64,000 nucleotides of DNA from an uncultured Lachnospiraceae bacterium (GCA_949471785.1 CASWRE010000001.1:1-64000), one strand, 5' to 3'; shown: positions 52,236 through 60,894, counted from the stretch's first letter. Notes: generated by a model from the letters alone, not told the origin. Numbers and translations: made by a program.

Positions 52236-54652
52236 GGCGACAGGCCGTCTGATATTTCGCACACGGTCCGGCGGCCGTCATAGGAAATCTTTGTTTCCCG
52301 CCCCCCGCAGACAATTCTGAATGTTTTTTCTGCAGCCATCCCCGCATAACTGCCCTGCCGCTCTCCTATGATGAGTTCTTTTTCTGTCTCACGCCAGGAA
52401 AGAGGAATCAGGCTGTATGCGCCTTTCTCATAGTTGTAATTATCTCCTTCATCTTCATAATACATACAGCCGCCGTCTGCGCCGGGATAGATATGGAGGA
52501 TGATCTCGCCGTCCGCCGCCTGATCGGCGTAAGCGAGGCCTTCTGCCTCCGGTATGACGGAACCGGCCCGGACAAAGACGGGAATTCTCTCCAGCGGCGC
52601 GTCCGCCTCCACCGTACGGCCTCCCTCATAGTATTCTCCGCTCCAGAAATCTACCCAGCCGCAGCCGGCAGGCAGATAGCAGTTCCGCCGTTTCTCCTTT
52701 TCTATAGGACGGCTCTTGGCCTCATAATACATGGGTTCCGTAACGGGACAGACAAGCAGCGCAGGGCCGAACATGTACTCGTCGGCGATGTCCCGTACCC
52801 GTTTATCATCGGCAAAATCAAAGAGCAGGCTCCGCATCATTGTGGCGCCCTGCAGGTATACCGCCCCGGCCAGCGAATATATATAGGGCAGCAGGCGATA
52901 CCGCAGGCGGATATTCTGCTCAATAGCGTCGAAAAACGGTTCGCCCGGCTTCCCGAAGTTCCAGATTTCCCTGGGCGTATCGGTGCCGTGAGAACGGAAC
53001 ATGGGCAGAAATACGCCGAATTCCAGCCAGCGCACGTACAGCTCCCGGTAGCCTGAATCGGCCACACCGTCGTTGTATTCGCCCGACCAGAACCATTTCG
53101 GCGTAGGATCGGTATGACAGCCGCAGCCTCTGTTCTGCCAGGCGCTCCCCACCACGAAAAAGGCGCCGATATCCAGCGTCCAATACGGCATGCCGCTCAT
53201 GGCGAAATTCAGTCCTTCGACAATCTGCCGCCGCAGGGTTTTCCAGGAGGCACTGATATCGCCGGACCAGAGCATCGTACCGTAACGCTGGCTGCCCGCG
53301 TAGCCGGAACGGGTCAGATTCAGCACCCGTTTCTCTTTTGCGGCCTTTCTCTGGTTCTCGTACATGCCGCGGGCGTGGTAGAGAGCAAAGGCATTGGCCC
53401 GGGCCGCGTCTATGTACTGCTTATGCTCATTGCCCACCAGCATAAAACGCTCCCAGGGCTCCCGCTTCACCTCGCCGCCCCAATCCGGGCCGCTGAAAGG
53501 CTCCGTGGAATCACACCACCAGGAATCAATTCCCTGGGAAAAGAGCCCCTCGTCGGCCTGCTTCCAGTACAGAGCCCGGGCCTCCGCCGAGAACGCGTCG
53601 TAAGTAGACAGGTCATGGAGCATAAGGCCTTTTTCCATAAACTCCTCATAATCCTTTGTCCCGGAATTCATATTGGGCCATACGGAAACCATGGTATGAA
53701 CATGCATGTCATGGATACGGTCCATCGTGCCTTTCAAGTCCGGATACCGTTTCCGATCTACGATCTTTTCTCCCCAGTGACCCGGCTCCCAGGTGTTCCA
53801 GTCCTGAACAATACAATCCAATGGAATGTCCATATCACGGTAACGGCGCACCGTCTCCTCCAGTTCGTCCCCGGTAGCGTATGCTTCCTTCGACTGGACA
53901 TAGCCGAAAGCCCACCGCGGAGGCAATACGGCCCGGCCGGTCAGCAATCGGTAGCCCCCGATGATTTCATCCAGACTGTCTCCGGCGATAAAGTAATAAT
54001 CCAGTTGATCCACGGTATCCATATATATATAGGAGCCGTTCTCATCGTCGTTAAACGTCATCAGACTGCTGCAGTCCAAAAGTACACCGTACCCTCCCGT
54101 GGATACAAAAAAGGGAATGGGTATCCGCATGTTATGCTGATACAGATACTGGCTGTGACGGCGATAATCATAGATTCCTTCCTCGCCCTGGCCCAGCCCA
54201 TGAATGGCCTCGTCCCCGGTCCAGTCAAAAGACAGTTTGGCCCGATAGGCCCTCCTGTCCACCACCGGCTTCAGATTACGGATAAAGTTCCTCTCCCCGT
54301 CCACGGTTTTGACCCTGTCGATAACCGGAGCTTCGTCTCCCGTAGTGTAGTGGATCACATCCACCGCAGAGAGGGATTTGCCCGCTTCCTGCAGATACAC
54401 CCTGCCGGCGCCCGCCTCGCTGAACCGGCATGTTCCGTCCGCCCGGTCGATTTCCACCTGTACTTTTCCGGTAGTCAGCGTAACTGTTTTTTCCGTTTCT
54501 TTTACACTGCAGACCGCCGTATTCTCCGCCTGTCGTTCCAACAGCACCGACGGTTCCCGCACTGTCTCGTTTTTCGTATATACACAGCGGAAAATTGTGT
54601 CGCTCACCGCCTCCACGGCCACCTTTCCCCCTGCCATCTGCCAAACTTTCAT
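52220..54652 (-). CDS. Glycoside hydrolase family 31 (alpha-glucosidase/alpha-xylosidase)
   Basis: This 810-aa GH31 enzyme has an N-terminal beta-sandwich, the barrel with the nucleophile region DSWWCDSTEPF, DWNTWEPGHWG, the acid/base region LWSGDISASWKTL and MPYWTLDIGAFF, and C-terminal beta domains. The WxDSTEP form is often found in alpha-xylosidases, but alpha-glucosidase activity cannot be excluded. There is no signal peptide. ATG 54652 follows AGGAGG. With GH95 and the importer it may dismantle fucosylated xyloglucan pieces or another branched glycan. Confidence 0.9.
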   Translation of the reverse strand: MKVWQMAGGKVAVEAVSDTIFRCVYTKNETVREPSVLLERQAENTAVCSVKETEKTVTLTTGKVQVEIDRADGTCRFSEAGAGRVYLQEAGKSLSAVDVIHYTTGDEAPVIDRVKTVDGERNFIRNLKPVVDRRAYRAKLSFDWTGDEAIHGLGQGEEGIYDYRRHSQYLYQHNMRIPIPFFVSTGGYGVLLDCSSLMTFNDDENGSYIYMDTVDQLDYYFIAGDSLDEIIGGYRLLTGRAVLPPRWAFGYVQSKEAYATGDELEETVRRYRDMDIPLDCIVQDWNTWEPGHWGEKIVDRKRYPDLKGTMDRIHDMHVHTMVSVWPNMNSGTKDYEEFMEKGLMLHDLSTYDAFSAEARALYWKQADEGLFSQGIDSWWCDSTEPFSGPDWGGEVKREPWERFMLVGNEHKQYIDAARANAFALYHARGMYENQRKAAKEKRVLNLTRSGYAGSQRYGTMLWSGDISASWKTLRRQIVEGLNFAMSGMPYWTLDIGAFFVVGSAWQNRGCGCHTDPTPKWFWSGEYNDGVADSGYRELYVRWLEFGVFLPMFRSHGTDTPREIWNFGKPGEPFFDAIEQNIRLRYRLLPYIYSLAGAVYLQGATMMRSLLFDFADDKRVRDIADEYMFGPALLVCPVTEPMYYEAKSRPIEKEKRRNCYLPAGCGWVDFWSGEYYEGGRTVEADAPLERIPVFVRAGSVIPEAEGLAYADQAADGEIILHIYPGADGGCMYYEDEGDNYNYEKGAYSLIPLSWRETEKELIIGERQGSYAGMAAEKTFRIVCGGRETKISYDGRRTVCEISDGLSPYLPR

Positions 54653-54960
54653 GATCTGCCTCCTGTTTGCCGGACCGGTCTTTCGCCCGGCCTGCACGTT
54701 TTATCATTTTACCCGCAACACCCCCGCGGCGTCGGTTCCCAATCCCTTCCTGTCATAGAGCCATCCTATCATGTCCGCCCCCGTGACGACAATATACGAT
54801 TCCCTCCCGATTTTGTACTTATTTTACTATCCGGTCCATTGATCCCATAGCCGCCTGCCCTGGCCATGCAGACAGGCAAAGCCATCCCTGCTGTTTACAG
54901 ACATTCAGACAGGCCCAACTGCCACGACTGTTCCTCCAAAAGTACAATAAATCCGTTGAT
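54653..54960. other. Gene-free stretch between GH31 and adhE
   Basis: Both neighbours start from this gap in opposite directions. I see no gene or strong hairpin in 54653-54960; the adhE promoter and Rex sites follow. Confidence 0.5.
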
Positions 54961-54965
54961 CCGTA

Positions 54966-54994
54966 TTGACTTTTCTCTGTAAAAGCAGTATTCT
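54966..54994 (+). promoter_or_regulatory. adhE promoter
   Basis: TTGACT (54966-54971) and TATTCT (54989-54994) are 17 bp apart. Transcription would start near 55001, inside the Rex-type operator. Confidence 0.75.
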
Positions 54995-54998
54995 GTTT

Positions 54999-55030
54999 TT
55001 GTTAAAAAAATAACGTTATTTATTTAACAA
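54999..55030 (+). promoter_or_regulatory. Two interlocked Rex-type operators before adhE
   Basis: TTGTTA-N6-TAACGT (54999-55016) and ACGTTA-N6-TAACAA (55013-55030) both follow the Rex pattern TTGTTA-N6-TAACAA and share the central ACGT. Rex senses the NADH/NAD ratio and represses adhE in many clostridia. The pair covers the transcription start. Confidence 0.7.
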
Positions 55031-55074
55031 TATCTCGCAGGTAATGCTTTATTCTGATGAAGGAGGAAACAAAT

Positions 55075-57690
55075 ATGGCAGCACAGACCAATGAAGCGGA
55101 AGCGAAACTCATTGACCATGTGGACGCGCTGCAGGCCCGCATGAAAGAGATGCGCAAAGCCCAGGAAATTTTTGCGTCCTATACCCAGGAGCAGGTAGAC
55201 AAAATCTTTTTCGCGGCGGCTATGGCGGCTAACAAAGCAAGAATTCCCCTGGCCAAGATGGCGGTGGCGGAAACCGGTATGGGTATTGTGGAAGACAAAG
55301 TAATCAAAAACCATTACGCTTCCGAGTATATCTACAACGCTTACAAAAACACCAAAACCTGTGGGGTGATTGAGGAAGATCCCGCCTACGGCATCCGGAA
55401 AATAGCCGAGCCGATCGGTCTGGTTGCCGCCGTCATTCCGACGACAAACCCCACCTCCACGGCAATTTTCAAGACATTGATCTGCCTGAAAACCAGGAAC
55501 GCCATCATCATCAGCCCTCATCCCCGGGCGAAAAACTGTACCATTGAAGCGGCCAGGATCGTACTGGAGGCAGCCGTCGCGGCGGGCGCTCCGGAGAATA
55601 TCATCAGCTGGATCGATGTGCCCAGTCTGGATCTGACGAATGAAGTCATGAGAAACGCGGATATTATCCTTGCCACCGGCGGTCCCGGCATGGTGAAGGC
55701 CGCCTACTCTTCCGGCAAACCGGCCCTGGGCGTTGGCGCAGGCAATACGCCGGTAATCATCGACGATACCGCCGATATCCGGCTGGCAGTGAACTCAGTC
55801 ATCCATTCCAAAACCTTTGATAACGGCATGATCTGCGCCTCCGAGCAGTCAGTAACCGTAGTAGGAGACATTTATGACGAGGTAAAGCGGGAATTCCAGT
55901 ACAGAGGCTGCTATTTTCTGAAAGAAGATGAGCTGGACAAAGTGCGTCACACCATCCTGATTAACGGCGCCCTGAACGCTAAAATCGTGGGACAATCAGC
56001 CCACACCATCGCCAAACTGTCGGGCGTGGATGTGCCGGAAGCCACAAAAATCCTGATCGGCGAGGTGGAGTCCGTGGATATCTCCGAGGAATTTGCCCAC
56101 GAGAAATTGTCTCCCGTTCTGGCTATGTACCATGCCGAAGATTTCGATGAGGCCATTGCCAAAGCAAAACAGCTGGTGGCAGACGGCGGCTACGGCCATA
56201 CGTCCTCCCTGTATATTCATCCGGCCCAGAAGGAGAAGATCCTGAAGCACGCTGCAGCCATGAAGACCTGCCGCATCGTGATCAACACCCCCTCTTCCCA
56301 CGGCGGTATCGGCGACCTGTACAATTTCAAAGTCACCCCGTCCCTGACCCTGGGCTGCGGCTCCTGGGGCGGAAACTCCGTCTCCGATAATGTGGGCGTA
56401 AAACATCTGATCAATATTAAAACGGTTGCGGAGAGGAGAGAAAATATGTTGTGGTTCAGAGCGCCCCAGAAAGTATACTTCAAAAAAGGCTGCATGCCGG
56501 TGGCATTAGATGAACTGGGAACCGTGATGGGCAAAAAGAAATGCTTCATCGTTACTGATTCCTTCTTATATAAAAACGGTTATGTGAAACCCATCGAAGA
56601 AAAACTGGATCAAATGGGTATCCGCCATACCTGCTTTTTCGAGGTAGCTCCCGACCCGAACCTCTCCTCAGCCCTGGCCGGGGCCAGGGCCATGACCGCC
56701 TTCGAGCCGGACTGCATCATTGCCCTGGGCGGCGGTTCCGCCATGGATGCGGGCAAGATCATGTGGGTTCTGTATGAGCATCCCGAGGTGGATTTCCTGG
56801 ATCTGGCCATGCGTTTCATGGACATCCGCAAGAGGATCTATACCTTCCCGAAAATGGGTGAGAAAGCGTATTTTGTCGCCATTCCCACTTCCTCCGGTAC
56901 GGGTTCCGAGGTGACCCCCTTCGCCGTTATCACCGATGACCGCACCGGAACCAAATATCCTCTGGCTGACTATGAGCTTCTGCCGAACATGGCCATCATT
57001 GACGCCGACAATATGATGGAACAGCCAAAAGGACTGACCAGCGCCTCCGGCGTGGATGCTCTGACTCATGCTCTGGAAGCCTACGCTTCCATCATGGCCA
57101 CAGACTACACCGACGGCCTGGCCCTGAAAGCCATGAAGAGCGTATTCGAGTATCTGCCCAGAGCCTATGAGAACGGAGCCGATGATCCGGTGGCCCGGGA
57201 AAAAATGGCCGACGCTTCCTGCCTGGCCGGTATGGCTTTCGCCAACGCCTTTCTGGGCGTGTGCCATTCCATGGCCCACAAACTGGGAGCCTACCATCAT
57301 CTTCCCCACGGCGTGGCCAACGCTCTGCTGATCTGCGAAGTGATGCGTTTCAACGCCGTGGAGGTCCCGCCGAAGATGGGGACTTTCTCCCAGTACCGCT
57401 ATCCCCACACGCTGTCCCGCTATGCGGAATGCGCCCGCTTCTGCGGCGTATGCGGCAAGGACGACGGGGAGACCCTGGAACTTTTCATTAAAAAAATCGA
57501 AGAGCTGAAGGAAAAAGTCGGTATCAAAAAATGCATCCGGGACTACGGCATTGATGAAAAAGATTTCCTGGACAATCTGGATCAGATGGTGGAGGATGCT
57601 TTCGACGATCAGTGCACCGGCGCAAACCCGAGATACCCGCTGATGAGCGAAATTAAGGATATGTACCTGCGAGCCTATTACGGAAAATAA
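55075..57690 (+). CDS. adhE: Bifunctional acetaldehyde-CoA/alcohol dehydrogenase
   Basis: AdhE reduces acetyl-CoA to ethanol with two NADH. The 871-aa protein has the aldehyde dehydrogenase half (PTTNPTSTAIFKTL, catalytic Cys in NGMICASEQS), a linker, and the iron-type alcohol dehydrogenase half (ALGGGSAMDAGKI, TSSGTGSEVTPFA, and iron ligands in HSMAHKLGAYHHLPHG). Both active sites are complete. The start at ATG 55075 has AAGGAGG seven bases upstream; an earlier ATG at 55057 is not used. AdhE forms spirosomes in related bacteria. Confidence 0.97.
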   Translation: MAAQTNEAEAKLIDHVDALQARMKEMRKAQEIFASYTQEQVDKIFFAAAMAANKARIPLAKMAVAETGMGIVEDKVIKNHYASEYIYNAYKNTKTCGVIEEDPAYGIRKIAEPIGLVAAVIPTTNPTSTAIFKTLICLKTRNAIIISPHPRAKNCTIEAARIVLEAAVAAGAPENIISWIDVPSLDLTNEVMRNADIILATGGPGMVKAAYSSGKPALGVGAGNTPVIIDDTADIRLAVNSVIHSKTFDNGMICASEQSVTVVGDIYDEVKREFQYRGCYFLKEDELDKVRHTILINGALNAKIVGQSAHTIAKLSGVDVPEATKILIGEVESVDISEEFAHEKLSPVLAMYHAEDFDEAIAKAKQLVADGGYGHTSSLYIHPAQKEKILKHAAAMKTCRIVINTPSSHGGIGDLYNFKVTPSLTLGCGSWGGNSVSDNVGVKHLINIKTVAERRENMLWFRAPQKVYFKKGCMPVALDELGTVMGKKKCFIVTDSFLYKNGYVKPIEEKLDQMGIRHTCFFEVAPDPNLSSALAGARAMTAFEPDCIIALGGGSAMDAGKIMWVLYEHPEVDFLDLAMRFMDIRKRIYTFPKMGEKAYFVAIPTSSGTGSEVTPFAVITDDRTGTKYPLADYELLPNMAIIDADNMMEQPKGLTSASGVDALTHALEAYASIMATDYTDGLALKAMKSVFEYLPRAYENGADDPVAREKMADASCLAGMAFANAFLGVCHSMAHKLGAYHHLPHGVANALLICEVMRFNAVEVPPKMGTFSQYRYPHTLSRYAECARFCGVCGKDDGETLELFIKKIEELKEKVGIKKCIRDYGIDEKDFLDNLDQMVEDAFDDQCTGANPRYPLMSEIKDMYLRAYYGK

Positions 57691-57701
57691 AAATGCGCGG
57701 C

Positions 57702-57730
57702 GCCGTCTGCATCGGCCGGATGCGGACGGC
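57702..57730 (+). terminator. Hairpin after adhE
   Basis: GCCGTCTGCATC (57702-57713) and GATGCGGACGGC (57719-57730) pair over 12 bp with one G-U. There is no T run, so read-through into the next gene is likely. Confidence 0.45.
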
Positions 57731-57782
57731 AAGGAAAACGCCGGCTTATACCTGATCAGGGAAAAAAATGGAGGAAGAAAAA

Positions 57783-58538
57783 ATGGAGGATATGAAACAG
57801 GTAATCTTTACAAGGCCCCACAAAACCATCTACGCAGCCGGAGACAAGATTATCAAAGTGTTTGACCGCCGTTATACTGCGGCTGATGTATTGAACGAAG
57901 CACGGAACGAAGCTTTAGTGGAGCAGTATGCCACGCTGGATGTGCCCTCTTTTGTTTCCGTATCGGAAACTCCGGAAGGCTGGTGTCTGGCACGAAAGAA
58001 AATAGAGGGAAAAACCCTGGCCGAAATCATGGATGAAGAACCGGAGAAACTGGAAACATACATGGAAAAATTCGTAGCATTACAGATGACGGTACATGGA
58101 CAAAAAGTTTTCTCCATCAAAAGGCTACGCCACAAACTGATGGATCAGATCAACAGCCTGAAAGATGTGAGCGCCACGGTCCGATATGAACTGGCCACCC
58201 GCCTGCAGAGTATGCCCAAACACACCAAATTATGCCATGGGGATTTCAACCCCTCCAATGTGATTGTGGACGGAGACGGCCGATGGTGGATCATAGATTG
58301 GGCACACGCCGCCCAGGGCAACGCCTCCGCCGACGCCGCTATGACTTACCTGCTGTTCTGCCTGGAAGATAAAAGCAAAGCGGATCTCTACCTAAAACTG
58401 TTTTGCGAGAAAAGCGACACGGCCCGCCAGTATGTGGAGCGCTGGCTGCCCATCGTGGCGGCCGCACAGCTAACCAAACAGAAAGAAGAGCAAAAAGACT
58501 TTCTGACTGGATGGATCGACGTGGCCGAATATCAATAA
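57783..58538 (+). CDS. Aminoglycoside phosphotransferase-fold kinase-like protein
   Basis: This 251-aa protein has the APH/choline-kinase catalytic layout: KTIYAAGDKIIKVFDRR (ATP-site Lys), LCHGDFNPSNVIVDG (catalytic Asp and Asn) and WWIIDWAHAAQGN (metal Asp). The family also phosphorylates small metabolites, so drug resistance should not be assumed. ATG 57783 has GGAGG eight bases upstream; another ATG at 57768 is in frame. It may be expressed by read-through from adhE. Confidence 0.8.
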   Translation: MEDMKQVIFTRPHKTIYAAGDKIIKVFDRRYTAADVLNEARNEALVEQYATLDVPSFVSVSETPEGWCLARKKIEGKTLAEIMDEEPEKLETYMEKFVALQMTVHGQKVFSIKRLRHKLMDQINSLKDVSATVRYELATRLQSMPKHTKLCHGDFNPSNVIVDGDGRWWIIDWAHAAQGNASADAAMTYLLFCLEDKSKADLYLKLFCEKSDTARQYVERWLPIVAAAQLTKQKEEQKDFLTGWIDVAEYQ

Positions 58539-58597
58539 GAATCGCTGTACAGAAAACCTGCCCCGACAGCTGTTTTTCGTACTGACGCGCACAAAAT

Positions 58598-58631
58598 ACC
58601 CCGTCCCGGCGTAGTATACCGGGAACGGGGT
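58598..58631. terminator. Terminator between convergent genes
   Basis: ACCCCGTCCCGG (58598-58609) and CCGGGAACGGGGT (58619-58631) form a GC-rich stem with one bulge, between the kinase-like gene and yesL. Confidence 0.65.
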
Positions 58632-58665
58632 TCCGATTAGCAAAGGTTCTATCTTTATTTGCTCT

Positions 58666-59322
58666 CTACTCTTCCTGTTCCTGCATTTCCCGCTCTTCCT
58701 CGAAGGTTTTTAAAAAAGCTCGATTCACCAGCAGGTCTCCCACATAGGCCACCGCCGCAAAGCCGCAGATCATCCAGACCAGCAGCACCATGGGAGCCGC
58801 CTGAGGCAAAAAGATCGGCAGTAAAGGCAACGCGGCATTGACAAGGACGAGAACGACCGTATAGGGCAGACGCAGCAGCGCCATAAACAGCGCGTTTTTC
58901 ATGGTCTGCTTTACCGTATTCTCATAGCGGGCCTGCAGGGCAAATACATAGAGAAATACCATTACCCAGATAACCGCCAGCACCGTCAGCCCCACCAGCA
59001 TCACGGAACGGATGATTCCCGTAAAATACAGCGACACCGACCAGTAATCCAGCCCGAGAAAAATCCCTGCCGCCAGAAGAATCAGCCATATGGCCGTGGC
59101 CTGCAGGAAATTCTGTTTAAAGCCCCTGAAAAATCCCCGCACAATATAGGAATCCTCTTGCCGGATCATCTGCAGAACCACGTAGTTTAAAGCCGTCAAA
59201 GACGCCCCCAGCGTCACCACCGGCAGAGAACAGACGATAAACAAAACATTCAAAATCGCCAGGTTGGCCACCACCGTCAAAAAGCGCATCAGCCCGGAAT
59301 CCAGGCCAAAAATTCGATTCAA
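58666..59322 (-). CDS. YesL-family (DUF624) membrane protein
   Basis: This 218-aa protein has five or six membrane helices and the DUF624 pattern: LDSGLMRFLTVVANLAILN, LFIVCSLPVVTLGASLTALNY and RGFFRGFKQNFLQATAIW. YesL proteins accompany YesMN systems and oligosaccharide importers in Firmicutes. Their molecular role is unclear. This one stands alone but lies 6 kb from a YesMN pair. Confidence 0.88.
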   Translation of the reverse strand: MNRIFGLDSGLMRFLTVVANLAILNVLFIVCSLPVVTLGASLTALNYVVLQMIRQEDSYIVRGFFRGFKQNFLQATAIWLILLAAGIFLGLDYWSVSLYFTGIIRSVMLVGLTVLAVIWVMVFLYVFALQARYENTVKQTMKNALFMALLRLPYTVVLVLVNAALPLLPIFLPQAAPMVLLVWMICGFAAVAYVGDLLVNRAFLKTFEEEREMQEQEE

Positions 59323-59425
59323 ATCGGTTACCTCCTTCTATATGCCAGACGCGGCTTAGCCCACTCCCACGCACAAGGCAACAAAGTCTTTACACGTTCG
59401 CCGTCCGTCTGCTATAATAAAATAA

Positions 59426-59677
59426 GAAAATTCGTAACTGTTCAGTACTGGCCGAAGCACTTGCTGCTGAGGCCGTAAAAACATGATTCAAGTGTGCAAA
59501 AGTCTTCACTTCGTTCCGGTCGGTTCTTAACGAGCGCCACTGGCGCTCAGAACCCCATCGCCGCAGGGCGCTGAACGTCCAGTGGACGTTCGCTTAGCGC
59601 CGACCGAAGCGGAGCGTAGACATTTTAATTGGATTTTGCATCGTAACTGTGAAGGTACTGAACAGTTACGAAAATTC
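59426..59677 (+). repeat. 8-bp target-site-like duplication flanking repeat copy E
   Basis: GAAAATTC occurs at 59426-59433 and 59670-59677, exactly touching the GTAAC and GTTAC ends of copy E. Confidence 0.8.
59434..59669 (+). repeat. Structured dispersed repeat, copy E (enlarged)
   Basis: The GTAACTGTTCAGTAC and GTACTGAACAGTTAC ends pair perfectly over 15 bp. Stem-loop I is GGCCGAAGCA/TGCTGAGGCC with loop CTTGC; the box AAAACATGATTCAAGTG follows. The ends and both flanks of stem-loop II match copy D closely, but stem-loop II is enlarged by about 100 nt of nested inverted repeats, including GAGCGCCA-C-TGGCGCTC (59532-59548) and GAACGTCCA-G-TGGACGTTC (59573-59591). Confidence 0.88.
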
Positions 59678-59709
59678 ACGGATGCAAAACACAGAAAGCA
59701 GGTGATTCT

Positions 59710-59901
59710 ATGCCAAGCAATGCGGAAATCGCAAAAGATACCCTCGAACAGTTCAAAAAAATTCAACGTTACATGATATTGGCCAAAAAAGAAAACGCTG
59801 CTGAAACATACGCGGAATTAAAATCAGATTATCTCTCTTTAAAAGCATTGCTAAATGTAATCGGCGTAAATCTGATTGATATTGATATCATCAAAGAATG
59901 A
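59710..59901 (+). CDS. Small conserved protein of unknown function (63 aa)
   Basis: This 63-aa helical protein reads MPSNAEIAKDTLEQFKKIQR with a C-terminal LKALLNVIGVNLIDIDIIKE. It has an AGGTGAT ribosome site and a strong terminator, so it is a real small gene. I do not recognise a function. Repeat copy E lies in its upstream region, so its transcript may start within or read through the repeat. Confidence 0.7.
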   Translation: MPSNAEIAKDTLEQFKKIQRYMILAKKENAAETYAELKSDYLSLKALLNVIGVNLIDIDIIKE

Positions 59902-59928
59902 TATTCACCGTACAGCCTGTAAAACGAC

Positions 59929-59971
59929 ATGCAAAGCCTTTATCCCGTTTATAAGGGCTTTGCATTTTTTC
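59929..59971 (+). terminator. Strong intrinsic terminator of the 63-aa gene
   Basis: ATGCAAAGCCTTTAT (59929-59943) and ATAAGGGCTTTGCAT (59951-59965) form a 15-bp stem with one G-U pair, followed by TTTTTT. Confidence 0.9.
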
Positions 59972-59990
59972 TGCACTCAGGAAGAACTTT

Positions 59991-60857
59991 ATGAAAATCA
60001 TAAAATCCGATATCCGTCTGGACTCCGCCTGCCCCTTTCAAATCGAAAGGCAGATCCTGTATCAGACAGACAACCGGCCGGACTGTTTCCACTGGCACAG
60101 TTGTTTTGAGATCACCTTGATTCTCCATGGCAGGGGCGTCTATTACGTAAACGAACAGACCTACGAAGTCACGGACGGGGATATCATCCTTTTCAACAAT
60201 GTGGAGCCCCACGGCTGGGAGGTCCTCAGCGGTACGCTGGACCTTCTGGTCATGATTTTCCAGACAGAATTTATCGCCGCCGGTTTTGCCGTCATGGATT
60301 ACGATTATCTGAAACCCTTTATCGAACGGGGCAGCAATTTCAAAAACAGACTGGACAGCGACAGCCCCCTCACCGGAGAGATCGCCTCTCTGATGCGCTC
60401 TGTCGAGGAGGAATTTACTCAAAAAACCACCGGACATCTGCTGATGATCAAAGCCGACGTCCTGAAGATCCTGACCCTTCTGATTCGGCACTCCCAGGAC
60501 AGCACCAAGTCCGCCGCACTTTTGCAGGAGAAGAAAGTGAAAATGATGCGGCTGGCCTCGGTGTTCGACTTTATCAACAGTCATTTTACAGAACGGATTA
60601 CCCTGGCCGACGCGGCGGCCATCGCCTTCATGAGCCCCAACTATTTTTCCGCCTATTTTCACAAGGTGACCGGACGCCATTTCAACGAATATGTCAACAG
60701 CCTGCGCGTGGCGATGGCGGACAGACTGCTGGCGGAGACGGATGGGAGCGTGCTGGAAGTGGCCTCCCGCTGCGGCTTCCGTAATATGTCTAATTTTTAC
60801 CGGATTTATAAAAAAGCCCACGGAGACGTACCGCCGAGAGAACGGTCCGCGCAGTGA
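59991..60857 (+). CDS. AraC-family regulator with cupin sensor domain
   Basis: This 288-aa regulator has an N-terminal cupin (FHWHSCFEITLILHGRGVYY, DGDIILFNNVEPHGW) and a C-terminal AraC DNA-binding domain with two helix-turn-helices (ITLADAAAIAFMSPNYFSAYF, VLEVASRCGFRNMSNFYRIY). It is likely a sugar-responsive activator. No obvious target is adjacent. Confidence 0.9.
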   Translation: MKIIKSDIRLDSACPFQIERQILYQTDNRPDCFHWHSCFEITLILHGRGVYYVNEQTYEVTDGDIILFNNVEPHGWEVLSGTLDLLVMIFQTEFIAAGFAVMDYDYLKPFIERGSNFKNRLDSDSPLTGEIASLMRSVEEEFTQKTTGHLLMIKADVLKILTLLIRHSQDSTKSAALLQEKKVKMMRLASVFDFINSHFTERITLADAAAIAFMSPNYFSAYFHKVTGRHFNEYVNSLRVAMADRLLAETDGSVLEVASRCGFRNMSNFYRIYKKAHGDVPPRERSAQ

Positions 60858-60894
60858 ATCTGCCGTACGCGCCCGTCTCCTGTATGCCGCCGCC

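Noticed and set aside
53114-54850. 578-codon open frame antisense to the GH31 gene
   Set aside because: It arises from the GC-rich codon use of GH31. Its product is low in recognisable motifs.
57783-58538. Aminoglycoside resistance gene
   Set aside because: The fold fits, but the family is broad and the chromosomal context after adhE gives no sign of a resistance cassette.
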